Assembly (NCBI RefSeq): GCF_014697475.1
Contig: NZ_JACJRV010000077.1
Coordinates: forward strand, 1-33,480
Direction of reading: 5' to 3'
Length of the DNA stretch: 33,480 nt
From: Nostoc sp. FACHB-152
GTDB lineage: Bacteria; Cyanobacteriota; Cyanobacteriia; Cyanobacteriales; Nostocaceae
A program made the position numbers and the translations under genes. Numbering within the stretch: position 1 is the stretch's first letter; each line of letters opens with the position of its first letter. The notes beneath the pieces are model-generated. The model had not been told where the DNA came from, did no database searches, and saw only the letters and a program-made list of their open reading frames with translations. Of this stretch, positions 15,864-23,384 are shown one piece after another.

Positions 15864-17372
15864 GTGAACATTCTCTTAGAGCGAAACTCACCAACGCCGA
15901 TATATATTCAGATTCGCAATTATCTGGCTCGTTTAATTCAATCTGAAAAAATAGTGAATGGACAAAAGCTGCCTTCTATTCGGGCGATGTCTACAAATAT
16001 AGGAGTTAACAAGTTGACTGTAATTGAAGCATATAGTCTGTTAGAAGCTGATGGATTAATTCATGCTCGTCCGGGTTCGGGATATTTTGTCAACCGAACA
16101 ATAACACCATGCCTAGAGCCGATCTCTCGTTCAACTTTTGCCCCATCTCAAGAAGTCATAATTTTACAAGGTGGAGGTTCATTTTTCGAGCAATATACAA
16201 ATTCAATTCAAGCTCGAAGACAAGGGGGCATGATTGAATTTAGTTCAGGTTTTCCTTCTACTACTATCTCAGATAATCTTCAACGGATTGCTAAACGAGC
16301 ATTAGTGAAAGCGGGAGATACCTTTTTAAGAGAAGACTTCCCTCAAGGACAACTGATATTACGACAACTGATTGCTCAGATGTTAATTGGGCAAGGATTA
16401 GATGTTTCGCCAGCAGAAGTAATTATTACCACTGGCTCACAGCAAGCCCTATCTTTAGCAATGCAATATTATTTGCAAAAAGATGATTGGGTGATTGTAG
16501 AAACACCGACCTATCATGGTGCATTAGGAATCCTCGAAAGTTTACAGGCGAAGGTCATCGGGATTCCCATGACTGCCGAGGGAATGAATCTGGAATTGCT
16601 GGAGCAGTATCTTAAAACTCATCGACCAAAATTAATTTACACTATTAGCACTTTACACAACCCAACTGGAATTACAACATCCCTTGCTCATCGGCAAACC
16701 TTACTAATGTTGGCACAACAGTATGAGTGTTTGATTTTGGAGGATAATGCTTACGAAGGATTAAAGTTTCAACCTGTTCCACCTCCCATCAAGGCACTGG
16801 ATCGTCATAATTTAGTTACTTACATCAGTACATTTTCAAAAACTCTTATGCCGGGATTACGGGTTGGGTACATGGTGGTCACAGGTGAACATCATCAACC
16901 TTTAGTGAAGCATAAGTTACTCAATGACTTGCATGTGTCTACAGTGTCTCAGGCAATTGTGAGTGAGTTTTTAGCAACAGGACATTACCGCCGCCACCTC
17001 AATCGTTTACGTGTCAGTAACTTGCAAAGTCGAAATGTGATGTTGCAAGCTCTAGAGAACTACTTTCCTGAAGCGATCTCCTGGACAGTTCCTCAAGGCG
17101 GTTTATTTCTGTGGACTCATCTGCCAAGTCATTTACCCATTGGGGAGATTTGCTCTCAGGCTTTATCTCACAATGTCCTGGTTGCTAGTGGTGCTGCATT
17201 TTTTTTAGGACAAGGTTATCCGGCGATGCGCTTGAACTTTTCTCAGACACCAGAAGATATTGAGCATGGAATTAAGATTCTTGGTCAACTGATCAAAAAA
17301 TACTCAACTGCCAATTTCACCAGTAAATGTGTACCATCTCAACGCTTACCTGTATCGTCTATTTTTTCTTAA
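15864..17372 (+). CDS. MocR-type GntR/aminotransferase regulator
   Basis: 502 residues from a GTG at 15864; no earlier start suits the family N-terminus (ERNSPTPIYIQIRNYLARLI). Residues 1-75 are a GntR winged helix-turn-helix (GQKLPSIRAMSTNIGVNKLT, then ADGLIHARPGSGYFV). Residues about 115-490 are a fold-type I aminotransferase domain: NPTGI in STLHNPTGITT, LILEDNAYEGLKF, and the PLP lysine K326 in TFSKTLMPGLRVGYM. MocR proteins use PLP or an amino-compound adduct as ligand and often control a divergent transporter or biosynthetic operon. Here the target is probably the EamA exporter pair. Intact and of normal length. Confidence 0.9.
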   Translation: MNILLERNSPTPIYIQIRNYLARLIQSEKIVNGQKLPSIRAMSTNIGVNKLTVIEAYSLLEADGLIHARPGSGYFVNRTITPCLEPISRSTFAPSQEVIILQGGGSFFEQYTNSIQARRQGGMIEFSSGFPSTTISDNLQRIAKRALVKAGDTFLREDFPQGQLILRQLIAQMLIGQGLDVSPAEVIITTGSQQALSLAMQYYLQKDDWVIVETPTYHGALGILESLQAKVIGIPMTAEGMNLELLEQYLKTHRPKLIYTISTLHNPTGITTSLAHRQTLLMLAQQYECLILEDNAYEGLKFQPVPPPIKALDRHNLVTYISTFSKTLMPGLRVGYMVVTGEHHQPLVKHKLLNDLHVSTVSQAIVSEFLATGHYRRHLNRLRVSNLQSRNVMLQALENYFPEAISWTVPQGGLFLWTHLPSHLPIGEICSQALSHNVLVASGAAFFLGQGYPAMRLNFSQTPEDIEHGIKILGQLIKKYSTANFTSKCVPSQRLPVSSIFS

Positions 17373-17444
17373 TTGTGTTTATTATACCGTCAGTTCTGCC
17401 TTCCAAATCCAAGTTACTATAATTGAATGTATACAAACATATCA

Positions 17445-17483
17445 GTGGCACAGGCTCCCGATTGGGTACAGTGGTTGGGATGA
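17445..17483 (+). pseudogene. Orphan 3' tail of a second replication gene copy
   Basis: These 39 bases read VAQAPDWVQWLG-stop, almost the same as the C-terminus of the replication protein ([16 protein letters not shown]). The first 21 bases are identical to 13995-14015; the following bases differ at several places, so it is a diverged copy, not a recent duplication. An ORF of 85 codons (17329-17586) runs over it in another frame, but I do not support that as a gene. Confidence 0.8.
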
Positions 17484-17636
17484 GTTGTGGGGTTTTGACG
17501 ATGATAAACTACTTGCAGACGGTTGTAAATTTGTGGTGTGTGAGGAAGGCGGTAGTTTAGTTTGCGTTGTTATGCTTATTCTCTAAAATTCAGCAACATA
17601 TCAAAATTACCAAACCTTTGGCAAATCAACTCCCTA

Positions 17637-18029
17637 TTAAGAGTTAAGCGTTAATAACTCTGTTGCTTCTTTTAATACTTGAGTAATTTCAGGTTTGTCA
17701 GAACTTATCACATCATCTGGTAAATGCTTGTGGTGGGGAAAAGTAGAAAGATTGGGAAAGTGAGGTGTATTATCATAACGAAAAACTAAGCAACTTCGTT
17801 CATCTTGAAAATGGTAACGATAGTCGAGAAATTCTAGCTGATTGCCTGTGATTAATAAAGCTTCATTTATTTCTAATAAATGTGTCTGATTGAAGCGCAG
17901 TCTAATTCTTAAATTTGCCCGTTGTGATGTTAAAATTTCTTCTTCATAACGTTCTACATAAACATTCTGACATTGAACAATTGCTTGTTCTACTTGATTG
18001 AGGTAATCAGATAGAATATTAGGCAGCAT
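17637..18029 (-). CDS. TumE-like toxin of a toxin-antitoxin pair
   Basis: 130 residues from ATG 18029. It has the hallmarks of the TumE family (DUF6516-like): RIRLRFNQTHLLEINEALLI, LEFLDYRYHFQD, LVFRYDNTPHFPNLSTFPHH, KHLPDDVI. The conserved His/Asp/Arg cluster around YRYHFQ and FPHHKHLPD suggests a nucleic-acid-acting toxin, although the mechanism in this family is not well known to me. Its start overlaps the stop of the upstream small gene by 11 bases, the usual toxin-antitoxin arrangement. Likely function is maintenance of the mobile element. Confidence 0.8.
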   Translation of the reverse strand: MLPNILSDYLNQVEQAIVQCQNVYVERYEEEILTSQRANLRIRLRFNQTHLLEINEALLITGNQLEFLDYRYHFQDERSCLVFRYDNTPHFPNLSTFPHHKHLPDDVISSDKPEITQVLKEATELLTLNS

Positions 18030-18249
18030 AGTTCAATCTTTGTTCTATTTCTTGCCGCAAAGCCAGGTAATGACGGTAATCATTTGCCCATTCTATAAAT
18101 AGGACATCATCTGATAATACTCCCTGAGTATATTGGTAAAAAAAATCTTCTGAGTCCATTTTTTGATGGTTCTCATACACACTAAGTCGCTTGGCAACAG
18201 CAAGCAGAGCATCTAACGATGATGTATATTGAATGGTTTGTTTACGCAT
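18019..18249 (-). CDS. Partner antitoxin of the TumE-like toxin (TumA-type)
   Basis: 76 residues from ATG 18249. Helical and partly acidic: YTSSLDALLAVAKRLSVYEN, SEDFFYQYTQGVLSDDVLFI, EWANDYRHYLALRQEIEQRL. It precedes and overlaps the toxin gene by 11 bases. Size, position and the (E/D)FF..Y..G...DD..FIEW pattern fit antitoxins that accompany TumE toxins. No DNA-binding motif is obvious. The upstream stretch has AT-rich promoter-like sequence around 18255-18300. Confidence 0.7.
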   Translation of the reverse strand: MRKQTIQYTSSLDALLAVAKRLSVYENHQKMDSEDFFYQYTQGVLSDDVLFIEWANDYRHYLALRQEIEQRLNYAA

Positions 18250-18339
18250 TTCTTTATTCTAAAATAATCATGTTCTGGTTATTAGTATAGTCCAGATATT
18301 AGTAGACATCTTAGACCCGGATTTCTCACCACACCTCGA

Positions 18340-18432
18340 ATGGAGGAGTAATGAGTAGTGAGTAAGGAGTAATGAGTAAAATTCTTAACTTATTACTCAT
18401 TACTTATTACTTATTACTTATTACTCATCATC
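18340..18432. repeat. Heptamer tandem repeats arranged as a long inverted repeat
   Basis: GAGTAAT/GAGTAGT-type heptamers at 18344-18380 are followed by their inverted counterpart TTACTCATTACTTATTAC and further ATTACTT units to about 18428. The two arms can form a long AT-rich hairpin. Such heptamer repeats are typical of Nostocales intergenic DNA. This is not a CRISPR array: units are 7 bases and there are no unique spacers. Confidence 0.85.
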
Positions 18433-18475
18433 AAACGCTTCATGAGCTTGTGAGAAATGCGGGTTAGAGGATGTT

Positions 18476-18757
18476 TTGTCAGTGACTATTTCAGAAAAAC
18501 TTACTTCTATGGCTTTCCCGCTTCAGCTTGCCGCAGGCATCGCACAGAAATTATTGGACAAAATTGACTTGCAGCTACCGTATGTTGGTCGGTTGGGGTC
18601 AAGGGGTAAGCGGGAGTGTGTTTACCAGTTTGTGGCTGCTGATGATGGGCGGGATGTGATTTTTGATTGCGCCACTGCTCGATTATGTCTTCGTTCACCC
18701 AGAAAGTTATACTGCCTCGTTGCTTTAGGCACACATCATCAGCGTTCTAATTCTTAA
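18476..18757 (+). CDS. Uncertain ORF, 93 codons, possible gene fragment
   Basis: A GTG-started ORF contains a plausible protein segment, LDKIDLQLPYVGRLGSRGKR followed by CVYQFVAADDGRDVIFDC, but I recognise no family. A Nostoc small dispersed repeat (GCTTGCCGCAGGCATCGC, about 18526-18543) lies inside its 5' part. The C-terminal 25 residues look non-coding. It is most likely the remains of a longer gene. From 18758 to 19072 I see no gene, only a 15-bp inverted match to 2287-2301. Confidence 0.3.
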   Translation: MSVTISEKLTSMAFPLQLAAGIAQKLLDKIDLQLPYVGRLGSRGKRECVYQFVAADDGRDVIFDCATARLCLRSPRKLYCLVALGTHHQRSNS

Positions 18758-18929
18758 CTTTGTACTGTGCTTTCGTCTTCATTGTTGGGCTAGGGGGCAA
18801 GACAACATAGGCGATAGGTCAAATTTACCATTTTGCCTATTCACGCAACAACGCCTCTTGCTTGACTAAATCCACAAAATATTCATCAATACTACTTTAT
18901 TAGTCATTGGCTATTGCCTCCATCCTGTC

Positions 18930-18944
18930 TACTAGTCTGCCAAG
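18930..18944. repeat. 15-bp inverted match to the end of the second IS630 remnant
   Basis: TACTAGTCTGCCAAG here is the exact reverse complement of CTTGGCAGACTAGTA at 2287-2301, which lies 15 bases after the second IS630 transposase gene. The match may mark a scrap of the same IS end. It could also be chance or a different shared repeat. Confidence 0.4.
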
Positions 18945-19072
18945 ACAACGAGCGCGTGGTGGACAAGCAGAGGGGCAGGGGAGAAAGTACCTTCATTCCC
19001 CCCGGCTCCCTTGCTAAGTCTACACAGCAATTCTGGGTTGGTAAACTACTACCTTTCTGACTCAGCATTCTG

Positions 19073-19588
19073 CTACTGCTTTCGCCAAGAGTCTACGGTC
19101 ATAAACTGATGCCACTGCCCATCATCGCCGAGTACATGAGATGTCATCACCCGATGATTATGACTCTTGAACTCTATTACATCTGTGTACTTTGTCATTT
19201 TCTCATCGCCCGTCATCGCAGGCCCGTCAGAATTGAGCGTTAGTATGTTTTTAGCCGCGTCCAATTCACCGTCGTACAACCATAAATAAGTCATCATTGA
19301 CCCAACCCAGGTGCCTACATAGCGTTGCTTTTGCGGGTCATATCCGAGCGTTATTATCATTGTTGCCGCACCACCACAGGGCATTTCTCCTTGTCCTTCA
19401 CCTATAACCCAGAGTCCACCGATTGAGCGCACGCTTTCTGTTCCTGTTGCTCTTTCAGGGGGATGATCTGGACTCATCATTGCCTCTGTTTCATAAGTCC
19501 ACTCACCGACGAGTTTCTGTAGCCATTGATGTTCCTTTTGTGGCTCAGTATTCATTGTTGGCTCCTGTCTTGTTTTGGCTGTCTCCAT
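19073..19588 (-). CDS. DUF1579 domain protein
   Basis: 171 residues from the ATG at 19588, chosen because AAGGAGA lies about nine bases upstream; the in-frame extension to 19672 is hydrophobic but lacks such a site. DUF1579 proteins are beta-barrel-like and of unknown function. Signature segments: EHQWLQKLVGEWTYETEAMM, GTESVRSIGGLWVIGEGQGE, TMIITLGYDPQKQRYVGTWV, then MMTYLWLYDGELD and VIEFKSHNHRVMTSHVLG. It appears complete (C-terminus FMTVDSWRKQ). It is alone on the minus strand beside IS debris. Confidence 0.85.
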   Translation of the reverse strand: METAKTRQEPTMNTEPQKEHQWLQKLVGEWTYETEAMMSPDHPPERATGTESVRSIGGLWVIGEGQGEMPCGGAATMIITLGYDPQKQRYVGTWVGSMMTYLWLYDGELDAAKNILTLNSDGPAMTGDEKMTKYTDVIEFKSHNHRVMTSHVLGDDGQWHQFMTVDSWRKQ

Positions 19589-19722
19589 TGCTTTATCTCC
19601 TTTTGATGAATCAATCATTGAGAAATTAAGGAATGCGATTAACGCGAATTGCCACACCGTCAGCAAAGCCACCTCAAGGGGCTAGAAACGGCGCAAAATG
19701 ATGGAAATTCTCGACTTTGTAG

Positions 19723-19920
19723 TACACAAATACTATCATAAATTGTCTAATCGAGGTTTATAACTGGCAGATTGACGAAAACGTTCTACTGTCGAATCAC
19801 GACACCGTTGGCATTGCTGATGGTGAGCTTTACTGGAACGCATATTTGAGGCAGTGGCAAGTATGGGTAAACTTGGCGGATGGTTGTCGGTCGGTACTGT
19901 ACCAATACGGTTCGGTTAAC
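19723..19920 (+). pseudogene. Possible coding remnant ending at the IS4-type element
   Basis: A plus-strand frame open from 19723 has no ATG but reads like real protein: NWQIDENVLLSNHDTVGIAD, then GELYWNAYLRQWQVWVNLAD and SVLYQYGSV. The aromatic-rich pattern is unlikely by chance. No family recognised. The start is missing and the right side meets the IS4-type transposase remnant, so it is probably an internal or 3' fragment. Confidence 0.4.
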
Positions 19921-19935
19921 AATACCTTAGCCAAT

Positions 19936-20742
19936 TTACGAGGGTTCAATACCTGTGGAAACGGTATGAATACGTCCCAGGGAAGTAAGCTTGGCAAAAA
20001 TTTGCGCTAAAAAAATAGGCTCAGGTTTTTGAGGAAGTATTTTTAACATTTCACGGACATATCGAAAACCACGGTAATAAGCTTTCAGAGCAATAATGCC
20101 AGAACCAGGATTATATTTACGGAAATCAGCGAGAAGATGATGGGATAAATTAACCATAAAGAATGCTAAATTAGCAGCATTAGTTACAGCAGTTTGACTC
20201 AGATTCATAAAATCTTCCAACCCCCAAAATTGTTTAGCATCCCGAAAATTAAACTCGATTTGGAAACGTAGTTTGTAATAATCGATGATTTTCTCAAATG
20301 TCAAGTCTAGGTTGCTGGAAAATAAAATTATATGACTATGAGCATGAGTTTTAAGATTGGTTTTTACCAAAATCACTACATTAATAGCCTGGGCAAATTC
20401 TTTGTGAAGGAGAGTGGCTTGATAAATATCAGTTTGAATCTCATCCTCAATAACACTTTTACATAAATATTTGTCAGGTAGATTACGATAGTCTAGCTTG
20501 TCGCCGTATTTACGACGAGAACGTTTACTGGAGTCAGGATTTTCATCAGGGACGTATAATGCTGAATCATGGCGCAACTTGGAAATTATATGCAAGTTAA
20601 CTTGTCGTGCCATTTGCAAAGCATTATTGTTACCAAAATGACCATCTACTACCAAGTACGTCAAAGGGATAAAGTTAGCTACTAGCTCGAATAGTGAGTT
20701 AATCATCTTTTTAATTAGTAATAGTTCAGATGTTAATATCAC
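19936..20742 (-). pseudogene. IS4-type DDE transposase, N-terminally truncated
   Basis: 268 residues of the C-terminal part of an IS4/IS701-type transposase. The second acidic motif is YLVVDGHFGNNNAL. The final Glu lies in YKLRFQIEFNFRDAK, an exact Y-(2)-R-(3)-E-(6)-K signature. The ORF begins at GTG 20742, within four bases of the end of a phytochelatin-synthase-like fragment, and lacks the first catalytic Asp and the N-terminal domain of a normal ~400-residue enzyme. Terminal inverted repeats were not found. Inactive by itself. A related scrap occurs at 25781-25809. Confidence 0.88.
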
Positions 20743-20837
20743 TTCATCGCTTCTTGAAAGATTTGTCGTCCATCAGGGGAAGCAAAAGAAATATTAGGAG
20801 GAGGTAAGGGACGACGATAAAATCCTTCAGTATCCAT
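20739..20837 (-). pseudogene. First 32 codons of a phytochelatin-synthase-like gene
   Basis: From ATG 20837 the minus strand reads MDTEGFYRRPLPPPNISFAS, then PDGRQIFQEAMK-stop. This closely follows the N-terminus of phytochelatin synthases, whose plant forms have LYRR.LP....F.S..G...F.EAL before the catalytic Cys. The fragment ends before the catalytic Cys-His-Asp and joins directly to the truncated IS4-type transposase. The gene was evidently cut by the IS or by a later deletion. The short length limits certainty. Confidence 0.65.
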
Positions 20838-20903
20838 GAACAAAGAAAATCTCAACTATGATGGATTGAATTATTGCAGATATTCAGATATATCATTGGT
20901 TAG

Positions 20904-21365
20904 TTATCTGTTGTTTTTAGCATCCAATTGTGTAAGTATAACTGCGGCTAATAAAAGCCCAGTTCCTAATAATCTGGGCGCACTGACGATATGACTCATA
21001 ACCCCAAATAAACCAAACTGGTCAATGATCAGTGACATCAGCATCTGTCCAAATGCTACAGCCATTGTTGTGTTTGTCAAACCTAATTTAGGAATGCTGA
21101 GAGTATTGAGCGTTACGTAAGTTGCTCCCAAAGCACCGCCAAAGAAAGCCCACCAAGGAGCTTGAGACAATTGGTTGAGGGATAGCGGGCCGATGACTCC
21201 CAGCACCATCAGTAGTGCTAAAGTTGTAAATCCAATAGTGAAATTAACAGTAGCAGCACCGATCGCAGAACGAATTACTTGCATTAATCGAACATTAGCA
21301 GCACTACCATAAGCAAGCAGTCCGCCAGCAGAACCAGCACCAGCGATCGCTAGCAAAATTTCCAT
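20904..21365 (-). CDS. YdcZ/DUF606 (DMT) small membrane protein, downstream partner
   Basis: 153 residues from ATG 21365, preceded by GGAG. Five predicted hydrophobic helices: LLAIAGAGSAGGLLAYGSAA, VNFTIGFTTLALLMVLGVIG, WWAFFGGALGATYVTLNTLS, TMAVAFGQMLMSLIIDQFGL, then LLGTGLLLAAVILTQL. The PWWAF.GG..GA.Y motif and the final Q...S.IID.FG motif are those of the DMT_YdcZ family. Such half-size proteins often come as pairs that act together. The gene upstream (24 bases away) is the partner. The substrate is unknown. Confidence 0.85.
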   Translation of the reverse strand: MEILLAIAGAGSAGGLLAYGSAANVRLMQVIRSAIGAATVNFTIGFTTLALLMVLGVIGPLSLNQLSQAPWWAFFGGALGATYVTLNTLSIPKLGLTNTTMAVAFGQMLMSLIIDQFGLFGVMSHIVSAPRLLGTGLLLAAVILTQLDAKNNR

Positions 21366-21389
21366 ACTAATACTCCAAACTAAAAATTG

Positions 21390-21905
21390 TTATTTCAAAG
21401 TGAGAAAAAAAACGGCTAAGAGTAATAATGCTCCAGCAATGCGTCGGTTAGGCGTGAGACGACGAGGCTGCACTGAGAGCCATCCAAAATGATCTACCAG
21501 CATACCCATGAAAGATTGACCACTGACAATCAACGCAATTGTGAGTGTAGTTCCCAAGTTAGTTGTCAAGTATGCACTTGAGGTTATGTACCAAGCACCC
21601 ACCAATCCGCCACAAAAAGCCCACCAAGGTGCTTTGGGTAACGCAGACCAACTTGGTCGTCCGAATTTGCCAGTTAATAGAAGACTTACGAGAACTATAG
21701 TGCCTACGAAGTAGGAAATATCTCCAGCTAGAGGGAAAGAACCTATTGACCGAGCTAACTGAGCATTAATTGCTGCTTGAATAGGCAGTACGGCTCCATT
21801 AAAGAAAGCAATTAACAGAGAAGGTGAAGGGGGACGAATTAAGGTTGAAACAGTGGGAGATTTTGAAACAGTGGTTTTTGTTGAGGGTAAATGGATGATG
21901 CTCAT
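21390..21905 (-). CDS. YdcZ/DUF606 (DMT) small membrane protein, upstream partner
   Basis: 171 residues from ATG 21905. After a ~28-residue polar leader, five hydrophobic helices follow with the same family landmarks as its neighbour: SLLIAFFNGAVLPIQAAINA, PWWAFCGGLVGAWYITSSAY, and SGQSFMGMLVDHFGWLSVQP. Both genes share the W-A-F-x-G-G and Q-S/M-x-x-x-x-D-x-F-G positions, so they are paralogues placed 24 bases apart and probably make a heterodimeric transporter. A MerR-like promoter remnant reading this way may lie at about 22050-22082. Confidence 0.85.
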   Translation of the reverse strand: MSIIHLPSTKTTVSKSPTVSTLIRPPSPSLLIAFFNGAVLPIQAAINAQLARSIGSFPLAGDISYFVGTIVLVSLLLTGKFGRPSWSALPKAPWWAFCGGLVGAWYITSSAYLTTNLGTTLTIALIVSGQSFMGMLVDHFGWLSVQPRRLTPNRRIAGALLLLAVFFLTLK

Positions 21906-22067
21906 AGCTGTTAGTCCAGTGAATTACAAGTCCGACGCTGAACTATGCCAGAACCTCTGAAATGGTATAACCATAGGCAAATTTTGCCAATAGCGCATTC
22001 CAAAAGCTTTCCGAACTTTAGATCAAGCTGGTTATTGTTTGCTGGAGTTTATCTTCAAATATCTAGT

Positions 22068-22140
22068 TCAGTGGAGAGTCAAGAGACTTGAACAGAAATT
22101 TTTCCCCAGTTCAGTTAATGTATAGGAAATAGCTGCAAAG
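22068..22140 (-). pseudogene. Possible C-terminal scrap of an HxlR-type regulator
   Basis: The minus strand reads AAISYTLTELGKNFCSSLLT before a stop at 22068. The SYTLTELGK segment resembles the strand-helix end of HxlR-family winged helix regulators (VEYSLTELG). The upstream part of the frame does not look like the family. Only about 20 residues support this. The rest of 21906-22191 shows no gene. Confidence 0.25.
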
Positions 22141-22191
22141 CTAGTTGAGAAAGGACTTTTTGCGTAGTTCCAATTTTTTTCTTCTACCCCC

Positions 22192-22223
22192 TTGACACTC
22201 CAGTTCACTGGAGCATTCAAGAT
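22192..22223 (+). promoter_or_regulatory. MerR-type promoter upstream of the metal/stress operon
   Basis: TTGACA at 22192-22197 is followed by a dyad CTCCAGT-TC-ACTGGAG (22198-22213) and a weak -10-like TTCAAGAT (22216-22223). The spacer is longer than normal with the dyad centred in it, which is how MerR-family activators (heavy metal or redox sensors) work. It lies 42 bases before the HMA-domain gene. No merR gene is present in the window. Confidence 0.75.
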
Positions 22224-22264
22224 GAAATCAGTCTTGAACACGACTTGATAATTGGAGCTTTGAA

Positions 22265-22573
22265 ATGGAGAATGCCACACTTAAACTACGCGGTATGAGT
22301 TGCGCTTCTTGCGCCAGAAGTATTGAAGATGCGATTAGTTCTGTCCCTGGTGTAAATGAATGTAGTGTGAATTTTGGGGCAGAACAGGCAAGAGTTGATT
22401 ATGACCCCAGAAAAACAGATTTACAAGCTATACAAGAGGCAGTAGATGCAGCAGGCTATTCTGCCTATCCCCTCCAAGAACAAAATCTGATGGCGGGAGA
22501 AGATGATGAAGAGAAAAGATATCGTCTGAAAGAATCCCGTGATTTACAACAAAAAGTAACAGTAGGGGGCTGA
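22265..22573 (+). pseudogene. N-terminal HMA domain of a copper-type P-ATPase, truncated
   Basis: 102 residues. Positions 5-70 are a heavy-metal-associated domain with the metal-binding GMSCASC (C13, C16), followed by SIEDAISSVPGVNECSVNFG and IQEAVDAAGYSAYPLQEQN. The tail (EKRYRLKESRDLQQKVTVGG) corresponds to the linker leading into the first membrane helix of CopA/CtpA-type ATPases, then a stop. The remaining ~650 residues of the pump are missing; next comes a VOC-protein tail. The fragment might still act as a small copper-binding protein like CopZ, so complete loss of function is not certain. Confidence 0.85.
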
Positions 22574-22577
22574 AGCA

Positions 22578-22748
22578 ATGGATGTTTTGTGTGATCAGGC
22601 TCGTCAAGCGGGGGTACTGGTTGACGAACCCAAAGATTCTGGGTATCCGGTCGGATATTGGGTATTCTTGCGAGATCCAGATGGTCACACGTTGGAATTG
22701 TCTTACGGCCAAGAGATTGGTATAACGGTGGAGCAGGGAAATACTTAG
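22578..22748 (+). pseudogene. C-terminal fragment of a VOC/glyoxalase-type protein
   Basis: 56 residues from ATG 22578: DQARQAGVLVDEPKDSGYPV, GYWVFLRDPDGHTLELSYGQ, E. The F.RDPDGH.LEL.YGQ motif, with the metal-ligand Glu, is the C-terminal module of vicinal oxygen chelate enzymes (glyoxalase/bleomycin resistance type, ~120-140 residues). The N-terminal module is lost where the HMA fragment ends four bases upstream. The join looks like a deletion that removed the ATPase body and the front of this gene together. Confidence 0.85.
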
Positions 22749-22780
22749 CACACATTTTTGAAAATAATAGGAGAATTTTT

Positions 22781-23236
22781 ATGAAAGGCGATCATCTGCG
22801 CTCGACTACCCAAGCCACAAATTTACAACCACAAAAACCATACAATACCGGACTTCATGCAACTCGCAATTATTTGCCATTGATTGCCCGCATTCTTTTA
22901 TCTAGCTTATTCTTGTGGTCAGGGTTCAATAAAATTCTTCACCCAGCTGATACACAAGCATATATGGCCGCCTATGGGATGCCTTTCACCTGGCTATTTT
23001 TACCAGTAGCGCTCGCCCTAGAAATTTCGGCTGGACTGTCTTTACTCCTGGGTTTCTATGCACGCTTAGGAGCTTCGGCTTTAGCTATATTCACCTTCAT
23101 CGCTACCTTTATTTTTCATAGCAACTTTACTAACCCAATTGAGCAGATCATGTTCATGAAAAATCTGTGCATCATCGGTGGGTTACTAATGGTCATTCAG
23201 TACGGTTCTGGCAATATTGCTTGGCGACCACGTTAA
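22781..23236 (+). CDS. DoxX family membrane protein
   Basis: 151 residues from ATG 22781, preceded by TAGGAGA (the in-frame start at 22658 lies inside the VOC fragment and is rejected). A polar ~30-residue leader is followed by four hydrophobic helices: LPLIARILLSSLFLWSGFNK, WLFLPVALALEISAGLSLLL, GASALAIFTFIATFIFHS and NLCIIGGLLMVIQYGSG. The R.LL...F...G..K...P motif and F.HNFW-like FIFHSNFTN fit DoxX proteins, small membrane proteins often found in redox or sulfur stress operons. It probably shares a transcript with the following epimerase gene under the MerR-type promoter. Confidence 0.9.
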   Translation: MKGDHLRSTTQATNLQPQKPYNTGLHATRNYLPLIARILLSSLFLWSGFNKILHPADTQAYMAAYGMPFTWLFLPVALALEISAGLSLLLGFYARLGASALAIFTFIATFIFHSNFTNPIEQIMFMKNLCIIGGLLMVIQYGSGNIAWRPR

Positions 23237-23384
23237 TGGGTTTAACTATCCGTCTTTATCTGCGCTCATCTGCGTCTATCTGCGGTTAATTATTCTTGAT
23301 ATCTTATTATCTACAACTTTAGATTAATTAGGTATCACAAATTAATTTTTCATCTCGTTTAATTCAACACATTCTAATTCAGAG

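Noticed and set aside
17329-17586. 85-codon ORF after the MocR gene
   Set aside because: It overlaps the MocR 3' end, crosses the replication-gene tail in a different frame and has no protein-like pattern or ribosome site.
18340-18432. Repeats looking like a CRISPR array
   Set aside because: The unit is a heptamer repeated in direct and inverted order with no spacers; it is a cyanobacterial short tandem repeat.
22428-22755. Minus-strand ORFs opposite the HMA and VOC fragments
   Set aside because: The plus strand carries clear HMA and VOC motifs; the reverse frames are compositional shadows.
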